This document shows positions 45,931 through 54,768 of a DNA stretch of 64,000 nt, piece by piece. The DNA is from Terrisporobacter sp. GTDB taxonomy: Bacteria; Bacillota_A; Clostridia; Peptostreptococcales; Peptostreptococcaceae. Position numbers and translations under genes: made by a program. The notes beneath the pieces were generated by a model that saw nothing but the letters and a program-made list of their open reading frames with translations, ran no database searches and had not been told where the DNA came from. Within the stretch, counting starts at the first letter, position 1. Each line of letters begins with the position of its first letter. The DNA lies in the NCBI GenBank assembly GCA_029851945.1, contig JARKUZ010000078.1, positions 1 to 64,000 of the forward strand. Reading direction: 5' to 3'.

Positions 45931-45991
45931 AGCCTTGGACGACGTATGAAGTCACTGGAGATATGAAAAAAAGAATTTTTTATTGAAACTA
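45931..45991 (+). repeat. Degraded relative of the cbiL-hemC GC-rich repeat
   Basis: The order GGACG...ATGAAGT...GGAG...AGAATTTTTTATTGAAACT matches GGACG...ATGAAGT...GGAG...CGAATTTTTTATCAAAACT in the copy at 30056-30140. The middle hairpin is mostly lost. It lies in the leader region upstream of nhaA. Confidence 0.45.
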
Positions 45992-46133
45992 TTAATTATT
46001 AAAACTTAGTAGATGTTATTGACTATATATGAATACAGTGCTATTTTTATAAGTAGGTTTAAAATGAGTCGTATATATAATTTAATATTTTAAACTTATT
46101 TTTAAAATAAAACTTAAGATGGAGGTCAATATT

Positions 46134-47319
46134 ATGATTAACAATTTAAAAAATATCACAAAGTCTGAGGTGTTTACCAGGCCTATTATTGATGGTAGTA
46201 ACTGCAATTTCAATATTAATTGCAAATAGTCCTGTGAAACCTTTATATGATGAGGTATTTCATCATATAAATATAATTAGTAATTTTAACTTACATATGA
46301 TAATAAATGATTTTTTAATGGCTATATTCTTTTTATATGTTGGACTAGAAATTAAGAAAGAAATGATAGAGGGAACCTTATCTAGTTTTAAAAAAGCATC
46401 TTTTCCAGTTATAGCTTCTCTTGGTGGAGTTATAGTTCCTGCTATAATATTTATGATTATAAATAGAAATACTCAATATTTACCAGGGGTGGGCGTAGCC
46501 ATATCTACAGATATAGCTTTTGCTATAGGAATATTTATGATATTTAAGTCTAGGCTTAATCAAAATTTAAAAATATTCTTACTATCTTTAGCAGTAGTAG
46601 ATGATTTAATATCAATTTTAGCCATAGTATTTTTATACTCTGCAAAACTTAATTTAAGAGCGCTTTTAATATCTGGAGTAATAATTTTATTGTTAGTAGG
46701 AATAAATAAAATCTTAAAAGTAGATAACGTATATATATATCTATTTATAGGATTATTTTTATGGTATTTTGTTTATTCTAGTGGAGTGCATTCCACAATA
46801 AGTGGTGTATTATTGGCGGCATTCATACCTTCTAGAAAACTAGGTGATGGAAAATCTACTGCAGATAAATTAGAACATAAATTAGAAAGCATATGTAATT
46901 TAATTATTTTACCTTTATTCGCATTTGCTAATACATCTATAGCAATTAAATTTAATTTAAATGTGAAGGATGCATATAATTTGATAATGGGAATAATGTG
47001 TGGTTTAGTTATTGGAAAACCACTTGGCGTAGTGTCATTTAGTTTTATAGCAACTAAACTACATATTGCTGAAAAGCCTAAGAATGCATCATGGATATCA
47101 ATAGTAGAAGTAGCTTTATTAACAGGAATCGGATTTACTATGTCTATATTTGTTGCGGAATTAGCATTTTCATATAGTGAAGATGTGGTTAATTTAGCTA
47201 AGTTATCTATATTAGCAGCTTCAATGACATCAATAATATTGACTGAAAGAGTTTTATCATTAAAACATACTATGATAGGAAGAAAAATAAAGAGATTTAT
47301 AGGTTCTGTTCATTTATAA
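46134..47319 (+). CDS. nhaA: Na+/H+ antiporter NhaA with an N-terminal frameshift
   Basis: An NhaA-type exchanger of about 394 residues if intact, which expels Na+ in exchange for H+. The body has the paired aspartates of the ion site in AVVDDLISILAI, GIGFTMSIFVAEL and GVHSTISGVLLAAFIP. The only start with a ribosome site (TGGAGG) is ATG 46134, which reads MINNLKNITKSEVF and then hits a stop; the family's PGLLLMVVTAISILIANSP continues in the +1 frame from about 46174 (near GTGTTTACCAGG). Otherwise translation would have to begin at TTG 46189 or ATG 46192 inside helix 1 without a site. It may be a mutation, a sequencing error or a phase-variable site. Confidence 0.85.
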
Positions 47320-47328
47320 AATATAATC

Positions 47329-47368
47329 AAAAGTACCAGTTCAGTTATTCTTTCTGGTACTTTTTTCT
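47329..47368. terminator. Terminator between nhaA and the Crp/Fnr regulator
   Basis: An 11-bp stem, AAAAGTACCAG with CTGGTACTTTT, and a run of T on the plus strand. On the minus strand the A-rich flank also gives T's, so it may serve both convergent genes. Confidence 0.8.
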
Positions 47369-47381
47369 TTTAATGAATTAT

Positions 47382-48029
47382 TTATTTTAAATTAATTAAT
47401 TTTATTTTTCCTCTATATATTTCAATTTTCTTTTCTTTTTCAAATTTCTTTAGTATACGACTAATTACTTCTCTCGATGAACCTAACTCATTGGCTATAT
47501 TTTCGTGTGTCATATAAAGTATATTTGAATTTTCAATATTATTTTGAGTAATTAAAAACTCTGATATTCTTTCATCTAAGCTAAAAAAGGTAGCCTGCTC
47601 TAAAACGTACATTACTTGAGATAATTTATCTTGGGCTAAATCAAGCATATATTTCATGACACTTATATTATTAGATGTTAGTTTTTCTAATAAAGAGCTG
47701 TCTAAAACTATTGCACTACATTCAGTTTCTGCTTCTAAATTAACATCGTAGGTTAAATTTTTAAAAGCACAAGATGCAGATAGCATACATACATCTCTCT
47801 CATATAATTTAAATAAAGTTATTTGTCTTCCACTAGACGAAGAAATGAAACCTCTAAAATTTCCAGAAAGAGTTATTAATAATCCAGTACAAGAAGAGTT
47901 TTTTGAATGAACAATCTCTCCTTTTTCATATTTATTTATATCACATTTAGATATTAATTTCGTTTTTTCTTCATCATTTAAATTATTAAAAAAAGGAAGT
48001 GTTTCTTTTAAGAAGTATTCTATATCCAA
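47382..48029 (-). CDS. Crp/Fnr family transcriptional regulator
   Basis: A 215-residue regulator with an N-terminal cyclic-nucleotide-binding-like beta-roll (about 15-135), a dimer helix, and a C-terminal winged helix with the recognition motif MTHENIANELGSSREVISRI. The cAMP-binding residues of Crp are not evident. It has no clear cysteine cluster for Fnr-type iron-sulfur sensing (single cysteines at scattered positions). It is alone in its operon; its effector and targets cannot be seen. Confidence 0.87.
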   Translation of the reverse strand: MDIEYFLKETLPFFNNLNDEEKTKLISKCDINKYEKGEIVHSKNSSCTGLLITLSGNFRGFISSSSGRQITLFKLYERDVCMLSASCAFKNLTYDVNLEAETECSAIVLDSSLLEKLTSNNISVMKYMLDLAQDKLSQVMYVLEQATFFSLDERISEFLITQNNIENSNILYMTHENIANELGSSREVISRILKKFEKEKKIEIYRGKIKLINLK

Positions 48030-48269
48030 TTTAATTCACCCCTTACTGTGTTAATTATATATTTAAATCTATTAATTAATTATAAAATAAACTAATATAA
48101 AAAATATATAGTAACTTCTAGATTTATATTTAATACTTATCATTATATATAAATAGACAATATCTAAATATAAATTCAAATAATATAAATGTATTAAAAA
48201 AATTTAATTTGAACATATATAAAATTAGGGTAAAATAAGTGTAGAGAAGAACTTAAGTGGAGGAAAAGT

Positions 48270-49130
48270 ATGATAAGTAAGGAAAAATTTTTTGATATTT
48301 ATAATATAGATGAAAATAAACTTAAAGAATTAAATATAGATTGGAAGAACTTATATGAAATACACGATGATTTTATTGAATGTAGAAAAAGCTATGAAAC
48401 ACAAGCAGATTTAATAGCTAATATATTAAGAGGTCATCCAAAAGTTCACTCAGTAAAAACTAGGGTAAAAGATGTGAGACATCTTATAGAAAAGGTTATT
48501 AGAAAAACTCCTAGCAGAAGAAATAAATATGGACAAGATTTCAAATTTACAGCTGATAATTATAAAAATGAGATTACAGATTTACTTGGAATAAGAGTAA
48601 TACATATTTTTAAAGAAGATTGGGAAGAAATACATAACTTTGTAACTAGTATGTGGGATGTAATGGAAATCGTGGCAAATGTAAGAGAAGGAGATAATAC
48701 TAAAAAGTTTGATGAACTTGGAATATCAGTATGTTCAAGACCTTCAGGCTATAGATCAGTTCATTACTTAATAGAATCTTATCCTACCAATAAAAAGCTT
48801 ATTACAGAAGTTCAAGTTAGAACTATTTTCGAAGAAGGATATGGAGAAATTGATCATCAATTAAGGTATTCTCATGAAGATATACCGGAACTTTTAGGAC
48901 AAAACTTAATGCTATTAAATAGAATAGCGGGAAGTTCTGATGAAATGGCATCATTAATTAATATGCTAAGTAAAAGTATTCAAGAGGTTGAGAGTAATTT
49001 TAAAGATAAAATAAAAGAAAAAGATAGGAAGATAGAAAATTTAAAAGAAAAAATATCAAATGAATATAATATGGATAATGAAGAAAAGAAAAGCTTAATA
49101 AAAGAAATAAATAGTATTTTAAAAAGTTAG
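48270..49130 (+). CDS. (p)ppGpp synthetase domain protein (RelA/SpoT-type nucleotidyltransferase, single domain)
   Basis: A 286-residue protein carrying only a RelA/SpoT synthetase domain (about 45-220), with ITDLLGIRVIHIF, SRPSGYRSVHYLIE and TEVQVRTIFEEGYGEIDHQL, the motifs that bind ATP and GTP in alarmone synthetases. The HD hydrolase, TGS and ACT domains of long RSH proteins are missing. A coiled-coil-like charged C-terminus (about 235-286) follows. It is not closely like RelP/RelQ in the N-terminus, so I give no symbol. It likely makes (p)ppGpp or a related alarmone under stress. Confidence 0.88.
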   Translation: MISKEKFFDIYNIDENKLKELNIDWKNLYEIHDDFIECRKSYETQADLIANILRGHPKVHSVKTRVKDVRHLIEKVIRKTPSRRNKYGQDFKFTADNYKNEITDLLGIRVIHIFKEDWEEIHNFVTSMWDVMEIVANVREGDNTKKFDELGISVCSRPSGYRSVHYLIESYPTNKKLITEVQVRTIFEEGYGEIDHQLRYSHEDIPELLGQNLMLLNRIAGSSDEMASLINMLSKSIQEVESNFKDKIKEKDRKIENLKEKISNEYNMDNEEKKSLIKEINSILKS

Positions 49131-49159
49131 ATAGTATTTAAAATAACTTTTTAATTCAA

Positions 49160-49199
49160 AAATAAAGTCTATGCTGAATTTAAGGCATAGACTTTATTT
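49160..49199. terminator. Bidirectional terminator between the RelA/SpoT gene and the holin-like gene
   Basis: Perfect 14-bp stem (49161-49174 with 49185-49198) with a ten-base loop between convergent genes, AT-rich on both flanks. Confidence 0.8.
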
Positions 49200-49208
49200 A
49201 TATAATTT

Positions 49209-49547
49209 TTAATCGAATATATTGTAAAAAATTGAATTTGCTATTGATAATAGTATTGCAGCCCAGATTGAATTTAAGAATCCATTTAAATGAACACCTG
49301 GAACTATTGAAAATGCTAAGTGCAATACTATCCCATTAATGACTAGAGAAAATAATCCTAAAGTTAAGAATGTTATAGGGAGTGAAAAAAATTCTATAAC
49401 TGGCTTAACTATTAAATTAAGACAACCAAAAATAACTGTTAACATTAATAATGAACCTAATGAACTTATGTATACACTAGACATTAGGTTTGAAATAATA
49501 TATAAAGAAATAGCATTAATAACAATAAATAACGATACTCTTCTCAT
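49209..49547 (-). CDS. 4-TM phage-holin-family-IV (DUF/PF04020-like) membrane protein
   Basis: A 112-residue protein that is almost entirely four transmembrane helices, with the family motif FGCLNLIVKPVIEFFSLPIT and GLFSLVINGIVLHL. This family is named after phage holins but its members are common chromosomal genes with no proven lytic role. No phage genes surround it. Confidence 0.85.
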   Translation of the reverse strand: MRRVSLFIVINAISLYIISNLMSSVYISSLGSLLMLTVIFGCLNLIVKPVIEFFSLPITFLTLGLFSLVINGIVLHLAFSIVPGVHLNGFLNSIWAAILLSIANSIFYNIFD

Positions 49548-49718
49548 TCCTATTCTCCTTTTTATTTAAATATTTGTATTTAATCAAACTACTCCATATA
49601 AAACAAGTATATGTGATATCTATAGATGTTATTATATCCAATATTAATTATTCCATAAATTGAAAATGCTTTTGTCTATATTTTACATTAAGATAAGAAA
49701 TTTTAATAATTGATTTAA

Positions 49719-49970
49719 AATATTCTTGCAGGTATATTAAGAGGTGGAGGAGATGCCACATTTGGATCTATACTTCAAGGTTGTACATTATGGTTAATAG
49801 GAATACCGTTAGCAGCATTAGCGGCATTTATATTAAAACTTCCTATTTATTATGTTGTAGCATTTGCAATGATAGAAGAAATAGTAAAAGTTTTATTCAT
49901 GAGAAGAAGATTTAAGTCATTTAAATGGATAAAAAACATGGTAAATGATAATAATGAATATATAGCTTAA
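49719..49970 (+). pseudogene. Relic: C-terminal 83 codons of a MATE efflux transporter
   Basis: An open frame without start encodes AGILRGGGDATFGSILQGCT, then WLIGIPLAALAAFILKLPIY and a C-terminal FMRRRFKSFKWIKNMV. This is the last two helices and the tail of a NorM-like MATE protein. The first 350 or so residues are missing, replaced by unrelated AT-rich DNA. It is different from the two MATE genes elsewhere in the window and is followed by what was probably its own terminator. Confidence 0.8.
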
Positions 49971-49982
49971 CATTTAACATAG

Positions 49983-50024
49983 AAAAAAGAGTTGTATCAA
50001 ATTTTTATGATACAACTCTTTTTT
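49983..50024. terminator. Terminator between the MATE relic and the rhodanese gene
   Basis: A perfect stem of about 17 bp, AAAAAAGAGTTGTATCA with its complement, followed by T's on both strands. Confidence 0.8.
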
Positions 50025-50025
50025 T

Positions 50026-50337
50026 CTATAAATAATCTATATAGCCAATAATTCCATATTTCAAATTATAAAGCTGTCTAAATCCATTTGCTTCTAATAT
50101 ATATGCAGCCGTAATACTTCTTTTTCCTGATCTACAATATATAACGACATCTTTATCAGTATAAGATAAAATATCATCTAAATCATCTTCTAATTCTTGA
50201 AGTGGTATATTTAGAGAGTTTGGGATATGCATAGTATTGTATTCTTCTTTAGTTCTAACATCAAGTAATAAAATATTTTCATTCTTTTTTATCATATTAT
50301 TTAGCTCTTCAGAGCTTATATCTTTATATATTGACAT
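50026..50337 (-). CDS. Rhodanese-like domain protein
   Basis: A 103-residue single-domain rhodanese (thiosulfate:cyanide sulfurtransferase fold). It has ILLLDVRTKEEYNTMHIPNS and the active-site loop CRSGKRS whose cysteine carries persulfide. I used the ATG at 50337, which follows AAAGGAG; the ATG at 50382 would add an unlikely 15-residue tail. It probably moves sulfur within the cell; partner unknown. Confidence 0.9.
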   Translation of the reverse strand: MSIYKDISSEELNNMIKKNENILLLDVRTKEEYNTMHIPNSLNIPLQELEDDLDDILSYTDKDVVIYCRSGKRSITAAYILEANGFRQLYNLKYGIIGYIDYL

Positions 50338-50382
50338 TTTAAAATCTCCTTTGATGACTTCTTTATTAATAAATATTAACAC

Positions 50383-50697
50383 TACTTTAGATAATTATTA
50401 TTTGAGTATTTGTATAATCTATTTAGTATATTTTTATAATTGTATTTGTAAAGATAATTACCCTAAAAAATAACCTTAAATCTATTTTATTTTTGTTTAG
50501 TATTATGTGACAAAGTTACAGTAATAATAGGAGACTTTTTGTATACTATTATTATAATAATTCATATACAAGTACATTTAATGTGTATTTATGAAAAAAG
50601 TGGGTATATATTAGTATAAATAATATGGATATAAAATTATTATTGTAATAAAATATAAATAATGAGAAAAATATAGGAAAATATGGAGGATGCTTAA
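50383..50697. other. Intergenic region upstream of trxA
   Basis: About 315 bases of AT-rich DNA between divergent rhodanese and thioredoxin genes. It includes GTGACAAAGTTACAGTAATA and TATACTATTATTATAATA blocks that could hold the trxA promoter. I could not pick one -10/-35 pair with confidence, and there is no convincing small gene. Confidence 0.4.
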
Positions 50698-51006
50698 ATG
50701 GCACAAGTATTAAATAACGATAATTTTAATGTAGAAATAGAAAAAGGAGTATGTATAGTAGATTTCTTTGCTACTTGGTGTGGGCCTTGTAAAATGTTAG
50801 CACCAGTATTTGAAGAGTTAAGCGGAGAAGTAGAAGGAGCTAGATTCTATAAAGTTGACGTAGATCAAGCTTTAGATATAGCTAGAAAATTTGCAATAAC
50901 AACAGTTCCTACTATGATAATATTTAAAGATGGGGAAGCTGTAGATAAATTAATAGGATTTGTTCCAAAAGAGCAAATAAGAGCTAAATTAGAAGCACAA
51001 TTATAA
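50698..51006 (+). CDS. trxA: Thioredoxin
   Basis: A 102-residue thioredoxin with the redox motif WCGPC (C28, C31), VDFFATW before it and the cis-proline in TTVPTMIIF. It reduces protein disulfides in the cytoplasm. Monocistronic, with GGAGG and a terminator. No thioredoxin reductase gene is adjacent. Confidence 0.95.
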   Translation: MAQVLNNDNFNVEIEKGVCIVDFFATWCGPCKMLAPVFEELSGEVEGARFYKVDVDQALDIARKFAITTVPTMIIFKDGEAVDKLIGFVPKEQIRAKLEAQL

Positions 51007-51040
51007 GATAGTAGATTTATTGTAAAAAATAATATACTAG

Positions 51041-51073
51041 AAAGTAATATCGATAAGATATTACTTTTTTTTA
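51041..51073 (+). terminator. Intrinsic terminator of trxA
   Basis: AAAGTAATATC pairs with GATATTACTTT over a five-base loop, followed by T's. Confidence 0.8.
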
Positions 51074-51420
51074 TGAACTCTAAATTATACCTTTAGTATG
51101 ATGCTCCATTATTGAGGAAGGATTTATATGGATCACCTAGATGTTTAAGCTCAGCGAAATCTTTGTTTCGTATGAATATATTATTGATTTACAATGCAGT
51201 ATTTTAAGGATTGGGGAGTTTATATTTATAATAAATACTAATAAAAACAAAAAGTTACGAAAAAGTTACAAAATTGTATTTTTTTTACTCTTGAAATATA
51301 GACAAAATTATTTAAACATGTAATAATAGAGTTAAACCAGTAAATATATTCCTAATAAATAGGAAAAATATTGGAAGGGGGAAGAATTTACAGTTTTTAA
51401 AATTGTAAAATTGATTAATT
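51074..51420. other. Leader region of the SH3/NlpC-P60 gene
   Basis: AT-rich, no convincing gene. TTTAAGCTCAGCGAAATCTTTG (about 51147-51168) resembles the tail of the GC-rich repeat (CTTAAGCTAAGCGAATTTTTT). The sequence GGAAGGGGGAAG (about 51372-51383) is the only strong ribosome-site candidate but lies about 38 bases before the ATG; a hairpin TACAGTTTT/AAAATTGTA between them could bring the two closer. Confidence 0.45.
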
Positions 51421-52788
51421 ATGAGTATAAGTAAAAAACATGTAATGGCAGGAATGATAGCTTCTGCATTAGTAGTACCAATGGCAGATGTTAATACTGC
51501 TCATGCAGATGAAGTTATGCAAACTACTGCTAGAGTTAACTTTAGAAAAGGACCAGGAACAAACTATTCATCAATGTATGTCATAGGTAAAGGTGAAAAA
51601 GTTACATACTTAGAAACTAATGGAAGCTGGATAAAGGCAGTACATAATTCTAAAACTGGATATATACATAAAAACTATGTTTCAGGAGTTTCTTCAGACT
51701 CAAATACAGTAACAACTAGTGTTAAGTATGTAAAAGCAACTGGTGGACTAAATGTAAGAAAAGGACCATCAACAAGTTATGCTAAAATAGGAAAATTATC
51801 AAATGGATCTAAAGTAAATGTAATAACTACAAGTGGTGGTTGGTCAAAAATTAACTATGGAAGTACAGTAGGATATGTTTCTAATGATTATCTAGTAGAT
51901 GCACCATCACAAAATAATGGTTCAAATTCAGAAACAACTAGTGTTAAGTATGTAAAAGCAACTGGTGGACTAAATGTAAGAAAAGGGCCATCAACAAGTT
52001 ATGCTAAAATAGGAAAATTATCAAATGGATCTAAAGTAGATGTAATAACTACAAATGGCGGTTGGTCTAAAATTAGTTATGGAAGTACAGTAGGATATGT
52101 TTCTAATGATTATCTAGTAGATGCACCATCACAAGATAATGGTTCAAATTCAGGAACAAATACTGAATCTACAGTTAGAACTACTAAATATGTAAACGCA
52201 GCTAGTGGATTAAATGTAAGAAAAGGACCATCAACAAGTTATGCAAAAGTAGGAAAATTAGCACATGGAGCACAAGTTACTGTGACATCAACAAGTAATG
52301 GTTGGTCTAAAATAGAATCAGGAAATATAAATGGATATGTTTCAGATCAATATTTAACTGCGAATAAGCCATCTAATAATGAAAATAGTAATAATAGTTC
52401 TACATCAAATCAAGCAAGTAAAGTATTATCATATGCTAGAGCTCAAATAGGAAAGAGTTACGCATGGGGGGCTCAAGGTCCAAGTAGCTTTGACTGTTCA
52501 GGACTTACTTACTATGTTTATAAAAATTCTGTAGGTATTACTTTACCAAGAGTATCTTCAGATCAAGGTAACGCCGGTGTAGCTGTAAGTAAGAGTAATC
52601 TTCAACCAGGAGACTTAGTATTCTTTGATACTTCTGGATCTAATAATGGCCAAATTACTCATGTAGGTATTTATGCTGGAAATAATATGCTTATACATGC
52701 TTCATCAGGTAAAGGAAAGGTAATTGAAACTAGTATGGCTACTTCTTACTGGCAAAATGCATTTGTAAAAGCAAGAAGAGTTTTATAA
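51421..52788 (+). CDS. Secreted SH3-repeat NlpC/P60 peptidoglycan hydrolase
   Basis: A 455-residue exported cell-wall enzyme. After a signal peptide (about 1-29, ending AHA), four bacterial SH3 repeats lie at about 34-88, 100-159, 174-233 and 255-312. A Ser/Asn linker follows, and then an NlpC/P60 domain (335-455) with catalytic C359 (SFDCSGL), H414 (ITHVGIYAG) and H426. It would cut peptide stems, usually between D-Glu and the diamino acid. Repeats 2 and 3 are nearly identical over 74 codons at the DNA level, so are recent duplicates. A stop codon two codons upstream fixes the start at 51421. Confidence 0.93.
   Translation: MSISKKHVMAGMIASALVVPMADVNTAHADEVMQTTARVNFRKGPGTNYSSMYVIGKGEKVTYLETNGSWIKAVHNSKTGYIHKNYVSGVSSDSNTVTTSVKYVKATGGLNVRKGPSTSYAKIGKLSNGSKVNVITTSGGWSKINYGSTVGYVSNDYLVDAPSQNNGSNSETTSVKYVKATGGLNVRKGPSTSYAKIGKLSNGSKVDVITTNGGWSKISYGSTVGYVSNDYLVDAPSQDNGSNSGTNTESTVRTTKYVNAASGLNVRKGPSTSYAKVGKLAHGAQVTVTSTSNGWSKIESGNINGYVSDQYLTANKPSNNENSNNSSTSNQASKVLSYARAQIGKSYAWGAQGPSSFDCSGLTYYVYKNSVGITLPRVSSDQGNAGVAVSKSNLQPGDLVFFDTSGSNNGQITHVGIYAGNNMLIHASSGKGKVIETSMATSYWQNAFVKARRVL
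51712..52155 (+). repeat. Recent tandem duplication of a 222-bp SH3 unit
   Basis: The unit starting at 51712 is repeated at 51934, an offset of 222 bp (74 codons), with only a few base changes over more than 150 bases. A third unit further on is clearly diverged. Such repeats can gain or lose copies by recombination and are prone to assembly error. Confidence 0.8.
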
Positions 52789-52812
52789 TAGTATAAATAA
52801 TTAAAATTATTA

Positions 52813-52851
52813 AAAAAGGAATTATTAAGAGAATCTTAATAGTTCCTTTTT
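52813..52851 (+). terminator. Intrinsic terminator of the NlpC/P60 gene
   Basis: AAAAAGGAATTATTAAGA pairs with TCTTAATAGTTCCTTTTT with a bulge and ends in T's. Confidence 0.75.
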
Positions 52852-53036
52852 ATGTTTTAAGAATGAATTATTTAATATATTTATAGATAAATTGTCTATT
52901 TGACGAATAAATAGAAAGAAAAATGAGTCTATCTATAAAATAAAATTAGACGACTTTTACTTGTTAGCTAATACTTATTTAGGGTATATATCATAAATAA
53001 ATGTTATAATTTAGAATTTTTATAAAAGAAAAATTA

Positions 53037-53065
53037 TTGACAGTAAATAAAATGTATCATATTAT
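53037..53065 (+). promoter_or_regulatory. Promoter of the SAM riboswitch/metT transcript
   Basis: TTGACA (53037-53042) and TATTAT (53060-53065) with a 17-base spacer lie about 27 bases before the riboswitch. Confidence 0.65.
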
Positions 53066-53091
53066 ATAATCTATAATAAATATATATACTT

Positions 53092-53200
53092 ACTTATCAA
53101 GAGAGGTGGAGGGACTGGCCCTATGATACCCAGCAACCGATATACATTTTGTGTATAAAAAGGTGCTAAATCCTGCAGTGAAGACTGAAAGATGAGAATT
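53092..53200 (+). ncRNA. SAM-I riboswitch (S-box) upstream of metT
   Basis: The S-box consensus is clear: CTTATCAAGAGAGGTGGAGG, GACTGGCCCTATGATACCCA, GCAACCG, GGTGCTAAATCCTGCAG and GAAAGATGAG, which closes P1. Bound S-adenosylmethionine is expected to allow the following terminator to form, so the gene is read when SAM, and so methionine, is low. Confidence 0.96.
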
Positions 53201-53214
53201 AACTTAGTTTATTT

Positions 53215-53242
53215 AGCTTGAGATTATTCTCAAGCTTTTTTA
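53215..53242 (+). terminator. SAM riboswitch-controlled terminator
   Basis: AGCTTGAG pairs with CTCAAGCT over ATTATT, followed by TTTTTATT, 40 bases before metT. Confidence 0.85.
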
Positions 53243-53281
53243 TTAATAATGATGAGTAATATGTAAGAAAGGATGTGTGTT

Positions 53282-54607
53282 ATGAATAAAGAACAAAAAC
53301 AAAAAGGTAATGCATTAGCATTATTGCCATTAGGTGTATTTTTAATATTATTTATAGGTAGTGGAATTATTACTGGAGATTTTTATAAGATGCCTACATT
53401 GGTAGCATTTATAATTTCAACAGGTGTAGCATTTTTATTTAATAGAAAAGAAAGTTTCAATACTAAAATAGAAGTATTCTGCAAAGGTGGAGGAAATAAA
53501 GATATTGTTTTAATGCTTATAATTTTCTTATTTGCAGGAGCTTTTAGTGGGGTAGCTAAAGCAATGGGTGGAGTTGATTCAGTAGTAAACTTAGGTTTAT
53601 CAATACTACCAGCTAACTTATTAGTAACAGGATTATTTGTTATAGGATGTTTTATATCAATATCAATGGGAACATCTGTGGGAACTATAGCAGCAATAGG
53701 CCCAATAGGTGTTGCAGTTGCAGGTAAAACAGGAATACCAGTAGCATTAGTTTTAGGGGCAGTTGTAGGTGGAGCAATGTTTGGAGATAACTTATCAATG
53801 ATATCGGATACTACAATCGCAGCTACTAGAACTCAAGGTTGTGAAATGAAAGATAAATTCAAAGTGAACTTTTTAATAGTATTACCAGCAGCAATATTAA
53901 CTATTGTATTACTTACTATCATGACAAGGGGTTACGCAAGTGTGTCTGGAGACACGTATAGCTTTGAACTTATAAAAGTATTACCATACATATTTGTACT
54001 TATAGGGGCAATATTTGGCGTAAATGTATTTTTACTTCTTGGAGGAGGTGTAATACTTGCAGGGGCTGTAGGTATAGCAACTAATTCATTAGATATATTT
54101 GGAGTAATAACATCAATATCAGAAGGTATGTCGGGGATGTTTGAACTTTGTATGATATCTATTGTTGTAGGAGGTATGGTTGAACTTATCAAGTTTAACG
54201 GAGGTATAGATTTTGTACTTAATTTTATACAAGATAGAATAAAAGATAAAAAAGGTGCAGAGTTAGGAATAGCAGCTTTAGTAAGTATAGTAGACTTATG
54301 TACGGCTAATAATACAATAGCAATAGTAATGTCAGGACCATTAGCTAAAAATATAGCAGATAAATATGAAATAGATCCAAGAAAATCGGCAAGCATATTA
54401 GATATATTCTCAGCCGTATGGCAAGGTATGATTCCTTATGGAGCTCAATTATTAACGGCAGCAGGACTTGCAGCAATATCTCCATTTGAAATAATAGCAT
54501 ATTTATATTATCCAATATTAATGTTTGTATGTGGTATTTTAGCTATACTATTAGGATTACCAAAAATAAAGTCAGCGAAATCAAATTCTAAAGAAGAAAT
54601 AGCATAG
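53282..54607 (+). CDS. metT: NhaC-family transporter, probable methionine transporter MetT
   Basis: A 441-residue membrane protein of the NhaC ion transporter superfamily, with MGTSVGTIAAIGPIGVAVA, GGAMFGDNLSMISDTTIAAT and DLCTANNTIAIVMSGPLAK. Most NhaC proteins exchange Na+ and H+, but members behind S-box riboswitches are predicted from comparative genomics to carry methionine (MetT). The riboswitch here supports that. ATG 53282 has AGAAAGGA about eight bases before it; ATG 53273 is too close. Confidence 0.85.
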   Translation: MNKEQKQKGNALALLPLGVFLILFIGSGIITGDFYKMPTLVAFIISTGVAFLFNRKESFNTKIEVFCKGGGNKDIVLMLIIFLFAGAFSGVAKAMGGVDSVVNLGLSILPANLLVTGLFVIGCFISISMGTSVGTIAAIGPIGVAVAGKTGIPVALVLGAVVGGAMFGDNLSMISDTTIAATRTQGCEMKDKFKVNFLIVLPAAILTIVLLTIMTRGYASVSGDTYSFELIKVLPYIFVLIGAIFGVNVFLLLGGGVILAGAVGIATNSLDIFGVITSISEGMSGMFELCMISIVVGGMVELIKFNGGIDFVLNFIQDRIKDKKGAELGIAALVSIVDLCTANNTIAIVMSGPLAKNIADKYEIDPRKSASILDIFSAVWQGMIPYGAQLLTAAGLAAISPFEIIAYLYYPILMFVCGILAILLGLPKIKSAKSNSKEEIA

Positions 54608-54610
54608 CTA

Positions 54611-54649
54611 TTATAAAAGCCATGGGATATAATCTCATGGCTTTTATAA
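54611..54649 (+). terminator. Intrinsic terminator of metT
   Basis: Perfect 14-bp stem TTATAAAAGCCATG with CATGGCTTTTATAA. Confidence 0.8.
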
Positions 54650-54768
54650 CGTATTTGTAAGCTATATTTATCAATTATATTGTGATATACTATATTAGGT
54701 GTAAGTCCTAAAGTATTGTTAGGATAATTTCTATTTTAAAAAGATAATAAAGAAGAGGTGAAAAATAA

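Noticed and set aside
49209..49547. Holin-family gene considered as a sign of a prophage
   Set aside because: No phage structural, integrase or lysis genes nearby; this family is common as a chromosomal membrane protein.
51141..51323. 60-codon plus-strand ORF upstream of the NlpC/P60 gene
   Set aside because: No ribosome site, AT-driven hydrophobic composition and no similarity; treated as non-coding leader, partly a repeat relic.
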